DNA of 64,000 nucleotides from positions 3,955,501 to 4,019,500 of the forward strand of contig CP031585.1 in NCBI GenBank assembly GCA_003217735.2. The letters are read 5' to 3'. Origin of the DNA: Marinibacterium anthonyi (GTDB lineage Bacteria > Pseudomonadota > Alphaproteobacteria > Rhodobacterales > Rhodobacteraceae). The position numbers and the translations under genes are program-made. The notes below the pieces were generated by a model. That model ran no database searches. It had not been told where the DNA came from and worked only from the letters and a program-made list of their open reading frames with translations. Positions within the stretch are counted from its first letter, which is position 1. Every line of letters starts with the position of its first letter. Shown piece by piece: positions 9,104 to 18,189 of this stretch.

Positions 9104-9748
9104 CTACTTGGTGCCGAACATCCGGTCCCCGGCATCGCCCAGCCCCGGCACGATATAGCCCTTCTCGTTCAGCCTCTCGTCGACCGAGGCGGTGACGATG
9201 TGCACGTCAGGATGGGCCTCGCGCATGCGGGCAATGCCTTCGGGCGCGGCCAGCAGGCAGAGGAAACGGATGTCCTTCGCCCCGGCCTTCTTCAGCAGGT
9301 CGACCGCCGCGGCCGAGGAATTGCCGGTGGCCAGCATCGGGTCGACGGCGATGACCAGGCGATCCTCAAGCCCTTCGGGGACCTTGAAGTAATATTGCAC
9401 CGGCTGCAGCGTTTCCTCGTCGCGGTAAAGCCCGACGAACCCGACCCGGGCCGAGGGCACCAGTTCCAGCACGCCGTCCAGCATCCCGTTGCCCGCCCGC
9501 AGGATCGACACGACGGCCATCTTCTTGCCGGCGATGGCGGGCGCTTCCATCTCTTCCAGCGGCGTGTCGATCATCTTGGTGGTCATCGGCAGTTCGCGGG
9601 TGATCTCGTAGGCCAGCAGCAGGGTGATCTCGCGCAGGAGCTGGCGGAATTCCGATGTCGGCGTGGCCTTTTCGCGCATCAGGGTCAGCTTGTGCTGGAC
9701 AAGCGGGTGATCGACGACGGTCAGGTGTTCGGACATGTGTTCGGACAT
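9104..9748 (-). CDS. upp: Uracil phosphoribosyltransferase
   Basis: 214 residues. Converts uracil and PRPP to UMP in pyrimidine salvage. The PRPP-binding loop is [17 protein letters not shown], with [12 protein letters not shown] and the C-terminal uracil-binding [12 protein letters not shown]. The N-terminus carries an exact in-frame 12-bp duplication (MSEH twice), so two ATGs (9748 and 9736) are available. GGAGG lies 9 bases before the first. Family length is about 210, which fits either. It lies on the same strand as cdd-deoA-deoB, which feed the same pool. Confidence 0.95.
   Translation of the reverse strand: MSEHMSEHLTVVDHPLVQHKLTLMREKATPTSEFRQLLREITLLLAYEITRELPMTTKMIDTPLEEMEAPAIAGKKMAVVSILRAGNGMLDGVLELVPSARVGFVGLYRDEETLQPVQYYFKVPEGLEDRLVIAVDPMLATGNSSAAAVDLLKKAGAKDIRFLCLLAAPEGIARMREAHPDVHIVTASVDERLNEKGYIVPGLGDAGDRMFGTK
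9725..9748 (-). repeat. 12-bp tandem duplication spanning the upp start codon
   Basis: Two exact copies of a 12-mer (plus strand GTGTTCGGACAT) give a doubled start ATG and a repeated Met-Ser-Glu-His. This looks like slippage; both ATGs keep the frame. Confidence 0.9.
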
Positions 9749-9882
9749 GGGGGGCAGCCTCCGCGGGTTTTGGATGTTTTGCGCCAGAGGCGGCCCGTGT
9801 TCAAGCCGCGAGTTGGCCAGCGCCATTGTCCCGGACGCCGGAACTTGGTCTTCTGGGCGCGGACCGGACCAAAGGACAGACC

Positions 9883-10119
9883 ATGACCCGCACAGCTTTC
9901 ATCACGCTTGCACTTTTCGCCGCGCTCGCCGCCGGCTGCATGGAAAGCGAAGAAGCGCCGCCCACCGGCCTTGCGAACCCGGCATCGGTCTATTGCGCCC
10001 AAAGCGGCGGAACCACCCGGATGCGCGAGGACTCGACCGGTGTGCGCGGCGTCTGCGTTCTGGCGGACGGAACGGAAGTCGACGAATGGGACTATTATCG
10101 CGCCCATACCGCAAGCTAG
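9883..10119 (+). CDS. DUF333-type small lipoprotein
   Basis: 78 residues. A lipoprotein signal ends in LAAGC (lipid-attachment Cys19). The mature part matches the DUF333 layout: [12 protein letters not shown], a middle strand, then [18 protein letters not shown]. Family function is unknown. The ribosome site is AAAGGACAG. It lies alone on the plus strand between deoB and upp, and its stop overlaps the deoB stop by 4 bp. Confidence 0.82.
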   Translation: MTRTAFITLALFAALAAGCMESEEAPPTGLANPASVYCAQSGGTTRMREDSTGVRGVCVLADGTEVDEWDYYRAHTAS

Positions 10120-11330
10120 GCCAGGAAACTGACCCCCGGCCCCTGCCCCCGGATCCCGAGGTGATCGGCGATCGAGGCCGCCACATCGGCAAACGCCACC
10201 TGCCCGATCGACCCCGCCCCGCGCCCGGCCACCAGCACCGGCACCCGTTCGCGGGTGTGGTCGGTGCCCATCCAGCTGGGATCGTTGCCATGGTCGGCGG
10301 TCAGGATCAGCATGTCGTCCGGGCGCAGGCGCGGCAGGATCGCGGCGATGCCCGCGTCGAACCGTTCCAGCGCCCCAGCATAGCCGGCGATGTCGCGGCG
10401 ATGGCCGTAGAGGCTGTCGAATTCCACGAAATTGGCGAAGGTCAGGCTGCCGTCCTCGGCGGTGTCCACCAGGTCCGACAGGTGGCCCATCAGCTGGTCG
10501 TCGGATCCCTTGCGGACCGCGTCGATGCCTTCCATCGACAGGATGTCGCCGATCTTTCCGATGGCATAGACCCGGCGGCCCGCGTCCTGCACCCAGTTGG
10601 TCAGCAACGGCGCGGGCGGTTTGACGGCGTAATCCTTGCGGTTGGCGGTGCGGGTAAAGCCGGTTTCGGGCGTGCCGATGAAGGGGCGCGCGATGACCCG
10701 GCCGACCTTCATGTCATGCAGGCGCGGGGCGACGGCGGCGCACAGCTCCAGCAGGCGGTCCAGGCCGAAGGTTTCTTCGTGCGCGGCAATCTGGAAGACG
10801 CTGTCGGCAGAGGTATAGCAGATCGGCCAGCCGGTTTTCATGTGCACCGCGCCCAGGTCGGTCAGGATCACGGTGCCCGAGGCATGGCGATTGCCCAGGA
10901 TGCCGTCGGTACCGGCCTTTTCGGCGACATAGGCGGTCAGGTCGTCGGGGAAGGCCGGGACTTCGTTGGGGAAGTAATGCCAGTCCCACGGCACCGGCAG
11001 GCCGGCCAGTTCCCAGTGACCCGATGGCGTGTCCTTGCCGCGCGAGCTTTCGGTGGCGGCGCCCCAAAGCCCGGTGGGCACGCATTCCAGCCCCGGCGCG
11101 AACCCGTCCGAGGCCAGCCCCACCGCGGCCCCCAGCCCCAGCGAGGCCAGGGTCGGCAGGTACAGCGGGCCGGAGCGGCCGGTGTCGGCGCGGCCGTCAT
11201 CGCAGGCCTCGGCGATATGGGCGAGCGTGTTGGCGCCGGTATCGGGATGCTTGCCGTTGAAATAGGCGTGGGCGTCGGGGGCACCGCCAATGCCGACCGA
11301 ATCCATCACCACCAGGAACGCGCGGGCCAT
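10116..11330 (-). CDS. deoB: Phosphopentomutase
   Basis: 404 residues. Interconverts (deoxy)ribose 1- and 5-phosphate, linking nucleoside breakdown to the pentose phosphates. Alkaline-phosphatase-fold metal sites are visible: the N-terminal [14 protein letters not shown] (metal Asp and the activated residue's region), SGHWEL, and the C-terminal [19 protein letters not shown]. Length is normal for DeoB. The start overlaps the last base of deoA, indicating translational coupling in cdd-deoA-deoB. Confidence 0.96.
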   Translation of the reverse strand: MARAFLVVMDSVGIGGAPDAHAYFNGKHPDTGANTLAHIAEACDDGRADTGRSGPLYLPTLASLGLGAAVGLASDGFAPGLECVPTGLWGAATESSRGKDTPSGHWELAGLPVPWDWHYFPNEVPAFPDDLTAYVAEKAGTDGILGNRHASGTVILTDLGAVHMKTGWPICYTSADSVFQIAAHEETFGLDRLLELCAAVAPRLHDMKVGRVIARPFIGTPETGFTRTANRKDYAVKPPAPLLTNWVQDAGRRVYAIGKIGDILSMEGIDAVRKGSDDQLMGHLSDLVDTAEDGSLTFANFVEFDSLYGHRRDIAGYAGALERFDAGIAAILPRLRPDDMLILTADHGNDPSWMGTDHTRERVPVLVAGRGAGSIGQVAFADVAASIADHLGIRGQGPGVSFLA

Positions 11331-12634
11331 CAGCCCAGGGTCTCGTGGATCAGCGCGGGCATCGGAGGGGCCGCGTCGCCGATCGTGTAGGCCGCCCGGA
11401 TCGCCGCGACCGCCGCGTCCGCCGCATCCTCGCGCGCGGCGTGGACCACGGCCAGCGGGCTGCCCGCGTCGACCCTGGCGCCCAGGCCCAGCATGCAGGA
11501 AAAGCCCACCGCCGGATCGATCGTGTCGGTTTCCACCATGCGCCCTCCCCCCAGCGCGACCGAGGCCAGCCCCAGCGCCTGCCCGTCGATGGCGGTGACA
11601 TAGCCCGCGCGCGGTGCCCCGGCTTCCGAGATCACGTCGGCCTCGGGCAGGAAGCGCTGCCAGCTTTCGGCAAAGCCGAGGGGCCCGCCCATGGCGACGA
11701 TCATCCGCCCGAACCGGTCGAGCGCACCGCCATCGGCGACGGCGGCACGGATCTTCGCCTCGCCCTCCGCGTCCGTCGTCACAAGGCCCGCGTCGGACAG
11801 CGCCATGCCGCCCAGCTTGACGCTCAGCTCCAGCAACGGGCCTTCGGCTTGGCCCGACAGGACCTTCATCGCTTCTTCGATCTCAAGCGCGTTGCCGATG
11901 GCGGGGGCCAAAGGCTGGCTCATGTCCGAGATCACCGCGCGGGTCTTGCAGCCGGCCGCATTGGCTGTGTCGGTCAGCGCGCGGGCCAGGTCGCGGGCCG
12001 CGTCACGGGATTTCATGAACGCGCCCGACCCGGTCTTGACGTCCAGCACCAGCGTCTGCGTGCCGGCGGCCAGCTTCTTGGACAGGATCGAGGCGGTGAT
12101 CAGGTCCAGGCTGTCCACGGTCGAGGTCACGTCGCGGATCGCGTACAGCCGCTTGTCGGCGGGCGCGATGTCACCCGTGGCGCCGACGATGGCACATCCC
12201 GCCGTGTCGATGATGGCGCGCAGGCGGTCTTCGCTGACCTGGGTCGACACGCCGGGGATCGATTCCAGCTTGTCGAGCGTGCCACCGGTATGGCCCAGCC
12301 CCCGCCCCGACAGCAGCGGCGCATAGGCGCCGCAGGCGGCCAGCGCGGGGGCCACGACGAAGGACACGCAATCGCCCACGCCGCCGGTCGAATGCTTGTC
12401 GACAACCGGCCCGTCCAGGTTCCATTTCAGCACATGCCCGCTGTCGCGCATCGCCATGGTCAGCGCGGTGCGCCCCTGCGGCGACAAGCCCGTGGTGCAC
12501 ACGCCCATGGCAAAGGCGCCGACCAGCGCGTCGCTGACGGCACCATCGGTCAGGCCTTCGATGAAACGGATCAGGGCCTGCGGTTCGGGCGATATGCCAT
12601 GGCGAAGATCGGCGAGGATTCGGCGCGCATCCAT
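11330..12634 (-). CDS. deoA: Thymidine phosphorylase
   Basis: 434 residues. Phosphorolysis of thymidine or deoxyuridine gives free base and deoxyribose 1-phosphate, the substrate of DeoB. The phosphate-binding signature [12 protein letters not shown] is present near residue 80, with [17 protein letters not shown] and [20 protein letters not shown]. Length matches DeoA. It starts 3 bp after the cdd stop and touches deoB, so the three genes are one operon. Confidence 0.96.
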   Translation of the reverse strand: MDARRILADLRHGISPEPQALIRFIEGLTDGAVSDALVGAFAMGVCTTGLSPQGRTALTMAMRDSGHVLKWNLDGPVVDKHSTGGVGDCVSFVVAPALAACGAYAPLLSGRGLGHTGGTLDKLESIPGVSTQVSEDRLRAIIDTAGCAIVGATGDIAPADKRLYAIRDVTSTVDSLDLITASILSKKLAAGTQTLVLDVKTGSGAFMKSRDAARDLARALTDTANAAGCKTRAVISDMSQPLAPAIGNALEIEEAMKVLSGQAEGPLLELSVKLGGMALSDAGLVTTDAEGEAKIRAAVADGGALDRFGRMIVAMGGPLGFAESWQRFLPEADVISEAGAPRAGYVTAIDGQALGLASVALGGGRMVETDTIDPAVGFSCMLGLGARVDAGSPLAVVHAAREDAADAAVAAIRAAYTIGDAAPPMPALIHETLG

Positions 12635-12637
12635 GGC

Positions 12638-13039
12638 TCAGGACTTCTCCATATGGGCGGGCGTGAAGGCGCCGGGCAGAAGTTCGCCGATGGTGGTGTG
12701 GAATTCCGTGCCCGCCATGGTGGCCAATGTCACCGGCGTGTCGCCCGCGCCGAATTCCGCCAGCTTCTGGCGGCAGCCGCCGCAGGGCGGCACCGGGTCG
12801 GGGCAGTCGGCGATCACGTAGACTTCGGTCAGGCGGGTGTCGCCGCCGGCGATCATCGCGGCGATGGCCCCCGCTTCGGCACAGGTGCCTTCGGGATAGG
12901 CCACGTTTTCCACGTTCACGCCCTTGTAGACCTGGCCCGACGCGCCACGGATCGCCGCGCCGACCTTGAAGTTGGAATAGGGCGCATAGGCCTTTTCGCG
13001 GATGGTGGTGGCGGCGATTTTCAGATCGGTGCTGGACAT
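12638..13039 (-). CDS. cdd: Cytidine deaminase
   Basis: 133 residues. Hydrolyses cytidine/deoxycytidine to uridine/deoxyuridine, feeding DeoA. The zinc motif is complete: TCAEAGAI with Cys53 and the proton-shuttling Glu55, and PCGGCRQ with Cys86 and Cys89. Substrate motif NFKVGAA and VNVENVAYPEG are also present. The ATG at 13039 gives the normal homotetrameric family length; a longer in-frame reading would need a TTG and adds nothing conserved. First gene of cdd-deoA-deoB. Confidence 0.95.
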   Translation of the reverse strand: MSSTDLKIAATTIREKAYAPYSNFKVGAAIRGASGQVYKGVNVENVAYPEGTCAEAGAIAAMIAGGDTRLTEVYVIADCPDPVPPCGGCRQKLAEFGAGDTPVTLATMAGTEFHTTIGELLPGAFTPAHMEKS

Positions 13040-13105
13040 GGATTCTCTCGGGGCGTGGTCGGTGAGGTTTCGGTTTAGCAAAGGCGCGGGGGGCGGGTGA
13101 ACCGC

Positions 13106-13216
13106 TTAAGGCGACAGGGTGGTGCGAAAACGCCGGACAGCAAGCCGGGCCGGCACCGCATTATCGTCGCTGACGACCGGCCCGGGCGGGCCAGACGGGG
13201 CAAGGGTTAGCGCCAT
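13106..13216 (-). CDS. Possible 36-residue small protein upstream of cdd
   Basis: An ATG at 13216 has a very good ribosome site (AAGGAGAGG, about 4-7 bases upstream) and opens a 36-codon frame ending in TAA, 66 bp before cdd on the same strand. The predicted peptide begins MALTLAPSGPPGPVVSDDN and ends RRFRTTLSP. I recognise no family. It could be a small protein or a translated leader of the nucleoside operon. It is supported mainly by the ribosome site. Confidence 0.4.
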   Translation of the reverse strand: MALTLAPSGPPGPVVSDDNAVPARLAVRRFRTTLSP

Positions 13217-13321
13217 CGTCCTCTCCTTCTTGGGCGGAGAGTGGCGAGGAGGGTCGCAAATATCAAGCCGGGGCGTGATAAGGGGGTGAGACGGGATGGC
13301 CGATTCCACTCCCCCTGAATA

Positions 13322-13339
13322 TAGTTTAACGCTAAACTA
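13322..13339. promoter_or_regulatory. Inverted repeat upstream of maeB, candidate operator
   Basis: TAGTTTAACGCTAAACTA has perfect 7-base arms (TAGTTTA/TAAACTA) around ACGC. It lies 24 bp before the maeB start and stands out as AT-rich in GC-rich DNA. The symmetry and position suit a dimeric repressor site, but no regulator can be assigned. Confidence 0.5.
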
Positions 13340-13363
13340 ACCCAAATTGCCGGAGCCCGCCCA

Positions 13364-15649
13364 ATGGTTGACACCCCCTCGGACAAAGAGACGCTGCGCC
13401 AGGCCGCGCTGTTCTATCACGAGTACCCCAAGCCCGGAAAACTGGAAATCCGGGCCACCAAGCCCATGGCCAACGGCCGCGACCTGGCCCGTGCCTATTC
13501 GCCGGGCGTGGCCGATGCCTGCCTGGAAATCCGCGACGACCCAGCCAACGCGGCGCGCTACACGGCGCGGGGCAACCTGGTGGCCGTGGTGTCGAACGGG
13601 ACGGCGGTTCTGGGCCTGGGCAACATCGGGGCGCTGGCGTCCAAGCCGGTGATGGAAGGCAAGGCGGTGCTGTTCAAGAAGTTCGCGGGCATCGACTGCT
13701 TCGACATCGAGCTGGACGAGAAGGACCCCGAGAAGCTGGCCGACATCGTCTGCGCGCTGGGGCCGACCTTTGGCGCGATCAACCTGGAAGACATCAAGGC
13801 GCCCGATTGCTTCGTGGTGGAAAAGATCTGCCGCGAGCGGATGAACATCCCCGTGTTCCATGACGACCAGCACGGCACCGCCATCGTCGTGGGCGCCGCG
13901 GCGCGCAACGCGATGTACGTGACCGGCAAGAAATTCGAGGACATCAAGGTCGTGTCAACCGGCGGCGGCGCGGCCGGGATCGCCTGCCTGAACATGCTGC
14001 TGAAGCTGGGCGTCAAGCGCGAGAACGTCTTTCTGTGCGACCTCAAGGGGCTGGTCTACAAGGGCCGCAACGAAGAGATGACGCTGCAGAAGGAAGAATA
14101 CGCGCAAGGCACCGAGGCCAAGGACCTGGGCGACGTGATCGAAGGCGCCGACCTGTTCCTGGGGCTGTCGGGGCCGAACGTGCTGAAACCCGAGATGGTC
14201 GCGAAGATGGCCAGCAAGCCGATCATCTTCGCGCTGGCCAACCCGAACCCGGAAATCCTGCCGGAACTGGCCCGCGAAGTGGCCCCCGATGCAATCATCG
14301 CCACGGGTCGCAGCGACGTGCCGAACCAGGTGAACAACGTGCTGTGCTTCCCGTTCATCTTCCGCGGCGCGCTGGACGTGGGCGCGACCGAGATCAACGA
14401 CGAGATGCAGATCGCCTGTATCGAAGGCATCGCGGAACTCGCCCGCCAGACCACCAGCGCCGAAGCCGCCGCCGCCTACCAGGGCGAACAGATGACATTC
14501 GGGCCCGATTACCTGATTCCCAAGCCCTTCGATCCGCGCCTGATGGCCGTCGTGTCGACCGCCGTGGCCAAGGCCGCGATGGACAGCGGTGTGGCGACCC
14601 GCCCGATCGAGGACCTGAAGGCCTACCGCGAGAAGCTGCAGGGCTCTGTCTTCAAATCCGCGCTGCTGATGCGCCCGGTGTTCGACGCGGCGACCACGGC
14701 GTCGCGCCGGATCGTCTTTGCCGAGGGCGAAGAGGAACGCGTGCTGCGCTGCGCCCAGGCGATGCTGGAGGAAACCACCGAGAAGCCGATCCTGATCGGG
14801 CGTCCCGACGTGATCGAGATGCGCTGTGAACGGCTGGGGCTGAAGGTGCGCCCGGACGTGGACTTCCCGGTGGTGAACCCGGAAAACGACCCGCGCTACC
14901 GCGATTACTGGGAAACCTACCACGCCATCATGTGCCGCCGTGGCGTCACGCCGGACCTGGCGCGCGCCGTGATGCGCACCAATACGACCGCGATCGCCGC
15001 CGTCATGGTGCACCGGGACGAGGCCGACAGCATGATCTGCGGCACCTTCGGGCAGTACCGCTGGCACCTGAACTACATCAACCAGATCCTGGGCTCTGCC
15101 ACCCTGCGCCCGCATGGCGCGCTGAGCCTGATGATCCTGGAAGACGGCCCGCTGTTCATCGCCGACACCCAGGTCCGCCCCGACCCCACGCCGGCCGAGA
15201 TCGCCGAAAGCGCCATCGGCGCCGCCCGCCATGCCCGTCGCTTCGGCGTAGAGCCGCAGGTGGCGCTGTGTTCGCAGTCGCAATTCGGCAACCTCGACAC
15301 CGACAGCGCGCGGCGCATGCGCGAAGCGCTGGCGATCCTGGACGCCAAGGAAGTCGACTTTGTCTACGAGGGCGAGATGAACGTGGACAGTGCGCTGGAC
15401 GCCGAGGCGCGGGCGCGCCAGCTGCCCAGCAGCCGGATGGAGGGCGCGGCCAACGTGCTGATCTTTGCCAATGGCGACACGGCCAACGGCGTGCGCAACA
15501 TCCTGCGGATGAAGGGCAACGGGCTGGAAGTCGGGCCGATCCTGATGGGGATGGGCAACCGGGCGCATATCGTGACGCCGTCGATCACCGCGCGCGGCCT
15601 GCTGAACATGTCCGCGATCGCAGGAACACCCGTGACGCAATACGAGTGA
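13364..15649 (+). CDS. maeB: NADP-dependent malic enzyme, MaeB type
   Basis: 761 residues. Oxidatively decarboxylates malate to pyruvate with NADPH. The malic domain covers ~1-150 (YSPGVADACLEI, then the metal/active region FHDDQHGTA). The Rossmann domain is ~155-430 (STGGGAAGIACLN), and a C-terminal phosphotransacetylase-like domain runs from ~435 (GEEERVLRCAQAM, FGQYRWHLNYINQ). This fusion and length are typical of alphaproteobacterial MaeB, where the PTA-like part is thought to be regulatory rather than catalytic. GGAG precedes the ATG. It is transcribed divergently from cdd and followed by a clear terminator. Confidence 0.95.
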   Translation: MVDTPSDKETLRQAALFYHEYPKPGKLEIRATKPMANGRDLARAYSPGVADACLEIRDDPANAARYTARGNLVAVVSNGTAVLGLGNIGALASKPVMEGKAVLFKKFAGIDCFDIELDEKDPEKLADIVCALGPTFGAINLEDIKAPDCFVVEKICRERMNIPVFHDDQHGTAIVVGAAARNAMYVTGKKFEDIKVVSTGGGAAGIACLNMLLKLGVKRENVFLCDLKGLVYKGRNEEMTLQKEEYAQGTEAKDLGDVIEGADLFLGLSGPNVLKPEMVAKMASKPIIFALANPNPEILPELAREVAPDAIIATGRSDVPNQVNNVLCFPFIFRGALDVGATEINDEMQIACIEGIAELARQTTSAEAAAAYQGEQMTFGPDYLIPKPFDPRLMAVVSTAVAKAAMDSGVATRPIEDLKAYREKLQGSVFKSALLMRPVFDAATTASRRIVFAEGEEERVLRCAQAMLEETTEKPILIGRPDVIEMRCERLGLKVRPDVDFPVVNPENDPRYRDYWETYHAIMCRRGVTPDLARAVMRTNTTAIAAVMVHRDEADSMICGTFGQYRWHLNYINQILGSATLRPHGALSLMILEDGPLFIADTQVRPDPTPAEIAESAIGAARHARRFGVEPQVALCSQSQFGNLDTDSARRMREALAILDAKEVDFVYEGEMNVDSALDAEARARQLPSSRMEGAANVLIFANGDTANGVRNILRMKGNGLEVGPILMGMGNRAHIVTPSITARGLLNMSAIAGTPVTQYE

Positions 15650-15660
15650 CCCATCCGGGC

Positions 15661-15692
15661 CGCGTTCCCGTCCTGCCGGGGACGGGAACGCG
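15661..15692 (+). terminator. Intrinsic terminator after maeB
   Basis: A perfect 13-bp stem (CGCGTTCCCGTCC with its complement) with a 6-base loop starts 12 bases after the maeB stop. It is followed by a modest T-rich stretch (ACCTTTACGTCATTTCTT). Confidence 0.75.
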
Positions 15693-15701
15693 ACCTTTAC
15701 G

Positions 15702-15758
15702 TCATTTCTTGACGGTCTTGGTGCCGGGCTTGCTCGGCTTTTGCTTCTTGTCGCCCAT
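15702..15758 (-). CDS. Possible 18-residue Lys-rich peptide
   Basis: A short frame MGDKKQKPSKPGTKTVKK on the minus strand. The strong Lys/Pro bias is striking, but there is no clear ribosome site and the frame is too short to judge. It would point into the maeB terminator. Listed only because very short basic peptides are easily missed. Confidence 0.2.
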   Translation of the reverse strand: MGDKKQKPSKPGTKTVKK

Positions 15759-16093
15759 GGGCGTGCGTCCTGTGCATGAGGGGCGGCGGAATGCCGACCC
15801 TGAAAAAATCCAAGCGCAGGGGCCCGCGATTCCGCAAGCGGGATCATATCCGTTACAAATGTTGTGATGGACGGGCGTCCGCGACCGGCGCGTGCGCGCC
15901 TTCGGCGTCCGGCGCTGCAAAGAAATTTGCCAACCATATCAGGATGTGTAAACAGCGTTTTCCGCATGTCCGAAAACCGTCTTGATATCGCAAACAGCGA
16001 CCAGAGCGCGCAGCGTAGCGGCTTGCGCGAAAGCCTTCCGCCTCGTTAACTCCGCTGAACTGCCGGGATCACGCGGGATGGAGGAGCATCGCG
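15759..16093. other. Intergenic, no gene seen
   Basis: About 335 bp before prpE. Short frames here lack ribosome sites and family resemblance. The last 15 bases hold the prpE ribosome site (GGAGGAG). It presumably carries the prpE promoter, but no confident -35/-10 pair was found. Confidence 0.5.
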
Positions 16094-17998
16094 ATGAGCT
16101 ACGCTGACGTCTACCAATCATGGAAATCCGACCCCGAGGCCTTCTGGATGCAGGCCGCCGAGGCAATCGACTGGGTGGAAAAACCCACGAAGGCATTGAG
16201 CGACGACAAGGCGCCGCTGTACGAATGGTTCGCCGACGGCAGGGTCAACACCTGCTGGAACGCCGTGGACCGTCACGTCGAAAACGGCCGGGGCGACCAG
16301 ATCGCCATCATCCACGACAGCCCGGTGACCGGCACGACCCGCAAGATATCCTATGTCGAACTGCGCAACCGCGTCGCGTCGCTGGCCGGCGCGCTGCGCT
16401 CCAAGGGCATCGAAAAGGGCGACCGGGTCATCATCTACATGCCGATGATCCCCGAGGCGCTGGAGGCGATGCTGGCCTGCGCCCGCCTTGGCGCGATCCA
16501 TTCGGTGGTCTTCGGCGGATTCGCCGCGCATGAACTTGCGGTGCGCATTGACGATGCCAAGCCCAAGGCGATCATCGCGGCGTCTTGCGGGATCGAACCG
16601 GGCCGCGTGGTGCATTACAAGCCGCTGCTGGACGGCGCCATCGACCAGGCCACCCACAAGCCCGACTTCTGCGTGATCTTCCAGCGCGAACAGGAAGTCG
16701 CACACCTGGAAGAGGGCCGCGATTATTCCTGGCACGGGTTCCAGTTCGGCGTGGCGCCGGCCGAATGCGTTCCGGTCGAGGGCAATCACCCGGCCTATAT
16801 CCTGTACACCTCCGGCACCACCGGCCAGCCCAAGGGCGTCGTGCGCCCGACCGCGGGCCACCTGGTCGCGCTGAACTGGTCGATGAAGAACGTCTACAAC
16901 GTGGATCCGGGCGATGTGTTCTGGGCCGCGTCCGACGTCGGCTGGGTCGTGGGGCATTCCTATATCTGCTACGGTCCGCTGATCGCCGGCAACACCACCA
17001 TCGTGTTCGAGGGCAAGCCCGTGGGCACGCCCGATGCCGGGACCTTCTGGCGCGTGATCGCGGACCACAAGGTCAAAAGCTTCTTCACCGCGCCCACCGC
17101 CTTTCGCGCCGTCAAGCGCGAGGATCCCAAGGGCGAGTTCCTGAAGAAGGTCGACATCTCCTGCCTGAAACAGATCTACCTGGCGGGCGAACGCGCCGAT
17201 CCCGACACGATCACCTGGGCGCAAGGCCTCACCGGCCTGCCCATCATCGACCATTGGTGGCAAACCGAAACCGGCTGGGCCATCGCCGCCAACCCGCTGG
17301 GGATCGAAGAGATGCCGATCAAGCTGGGCTCGCCGTCTGTTCCGATGCCGGGCTACGACGTGCAGATCCTGGACGAAGCCGGCCATCCGATGAAACCGGG
17401 CGAATTGGGCGCGATCGCCGTGAAACTCCCCCTGCCCCCGGGAACGCTGCCGACGCTGTGGAACGCCGAGGAACGGTTCCGCAAATCCTACCTGACCACC
17501 TTCCCAGGCTATTACGAAACCGGCGATGCGGGCATGGTGGACGAAGACGGCTACCTGTACATCATGGCGCGCACCGATGACGTGATCAACGTGGCCGGCC
17601 ACCGCCTGTCCACCGGCGCGATGGAGGAAGTTCTGGCCTCGCACCCGGATGTCGCCGAATGCGCGGTGATCGGGGTGAGCGATGACCTGAAAGGTCAATT
17701 GCCGCTGGGGTTCCTGTGCCTGACCAACGGCGTGAACCGCCCGCATGACGAGATCACGCGCGAATGCGTGACGCTGGTACGCGACCAGATCGGCCCCGTT
17801 GCGGCCTTCAAGCTGGCCGTGGTGGTCGACCGCCTGCCCAAGACCCGGTCAGGCAAGATCCTGCGCGCGACCATGGTCAAGATCGCCGATGCGGACCCCT
17901 TCAAGATGCCCGCGACAATCGACGACCCTGCGATCCTGGACGAAATCCGCGACGCGTTGCGCGGCATCGGCTATGCCCGGGACAAGACGCCCGCCTGA
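16094..17998 (+). CDS. prpE: Propionyl-CoA synthetase
   Basis: 634 residues. Activates propionate with ATP and CoA. ANL motifs: P-loop YTSGTTGQPKG (~237-247), WWQTETGW, YYETGD (~473), hinge RTDDVINVAGHRLSTG, and the acylation-sensitive Lys in KTRSGKILR (~585-592). The N-terminus (YADVYQSWKSDPEAFW) and the GIEPGRVVHYKPLLD segment are characteristic of PrpE rather than acetyl-CoA synthetase. In enterics this Lys is propionylated and freed by CobB; a sirtuin gene is in this window at 29788. Propionyl-CoA would then feed the methylmalonyl-CoA route. Confidence 0.93.
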   Translation: MSYADVYQSWKSDPEAFWMQAAEAIDWVEKPTKALSDDKAPLYEWFADGRVNTCWNAVDRHVENGRGDQIAIIHDSPVTGTTRKISYVELRNRVASLAGALRSKGIEKGDRVIIYMPMIPEALEAMLACARLGAIHSVVFGGFAAHELAVRIDDAKPKAIIAASCGIEPGRVVHYKPLLDGAIDQATHKPDFCVIFQREQEVAHLEEGRDYSWHGFQFGVAPAECVPVEGNHPAYILYTSGTTGQPKGVVRPTAGHLVALNWSMKNVYNVDPGDVFWAASDVGWVVGHSYICYGPLIAGNTTIVFEGKPVGTPDAGTFWRVIADHKVKSFFTAPTAFRAVKREDPKGEFLKKVDISCLKQIYLAGERADPDTITWAQGLTGLPIIDHWWQTETGWAIAANPLGIEEMPIKLGSPSVPMPGYDVQILDEAGHPMKPGELGAIAVKLPLPPGTLPTLWNAEERFRKSYLTTFPGYYETGDAGMVDEDGYLYIMARTDDVINVAGHRLSTGAMEEVLASHPDVAECAVIGVSDDLKGQLPLGFLCLTNGVNRPHDEITRECVTLVRDQIGPVAAFKLAVVVDRLPKTRSGKILRATMVKIADADPFKMPATIDDPAILDEIRDALRGIGYARDKTPA

Positions 17999-18038
17999 GT
18001 CCCCGGGGGTCGATGACCTGCCTGCCCTCCTGAATGCG

Positions 18039-18065
18039 CCTGCCCGCGGTTGCTCTGCGGGCAGG
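18039..18065 (+). terminator. Possible terminator hairpin after prpE
   Basis: CCTGCCCGC and GCGGGCAGG form a perfect 9-bp stem with a 9-base loop, 40 bases after the prpE stop. The following sequence is only weakly T-rich, so Rho-independent action is uncertain. Confidence 0.4.
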
Positions 18066-18189
18066 GCGTCAGGTATTTCCCCAACCGTAGCAGCTGGTTG
18101 TCTGGCGCAAGGCCGCCTTGCGTCCCGCCCCGCTTGGCAAACCGGCGGCTCCGCGCCTAGGCTTCGCCGCGGAAATGAGAGGGAAATAC

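Noticed and set aside
15776-15985. Basic, Cys-containing 69-codon frame between maeB and prpE
   Set aside because: No ribosome site, no recognisable domain, and codon use unlike the neighbours.
18118-18189. N-terminal extension of the amidase
   Set aside because: The first 24 codons are not amidase-like and the ribosome site (GAGGGA) matches the start at 18190.
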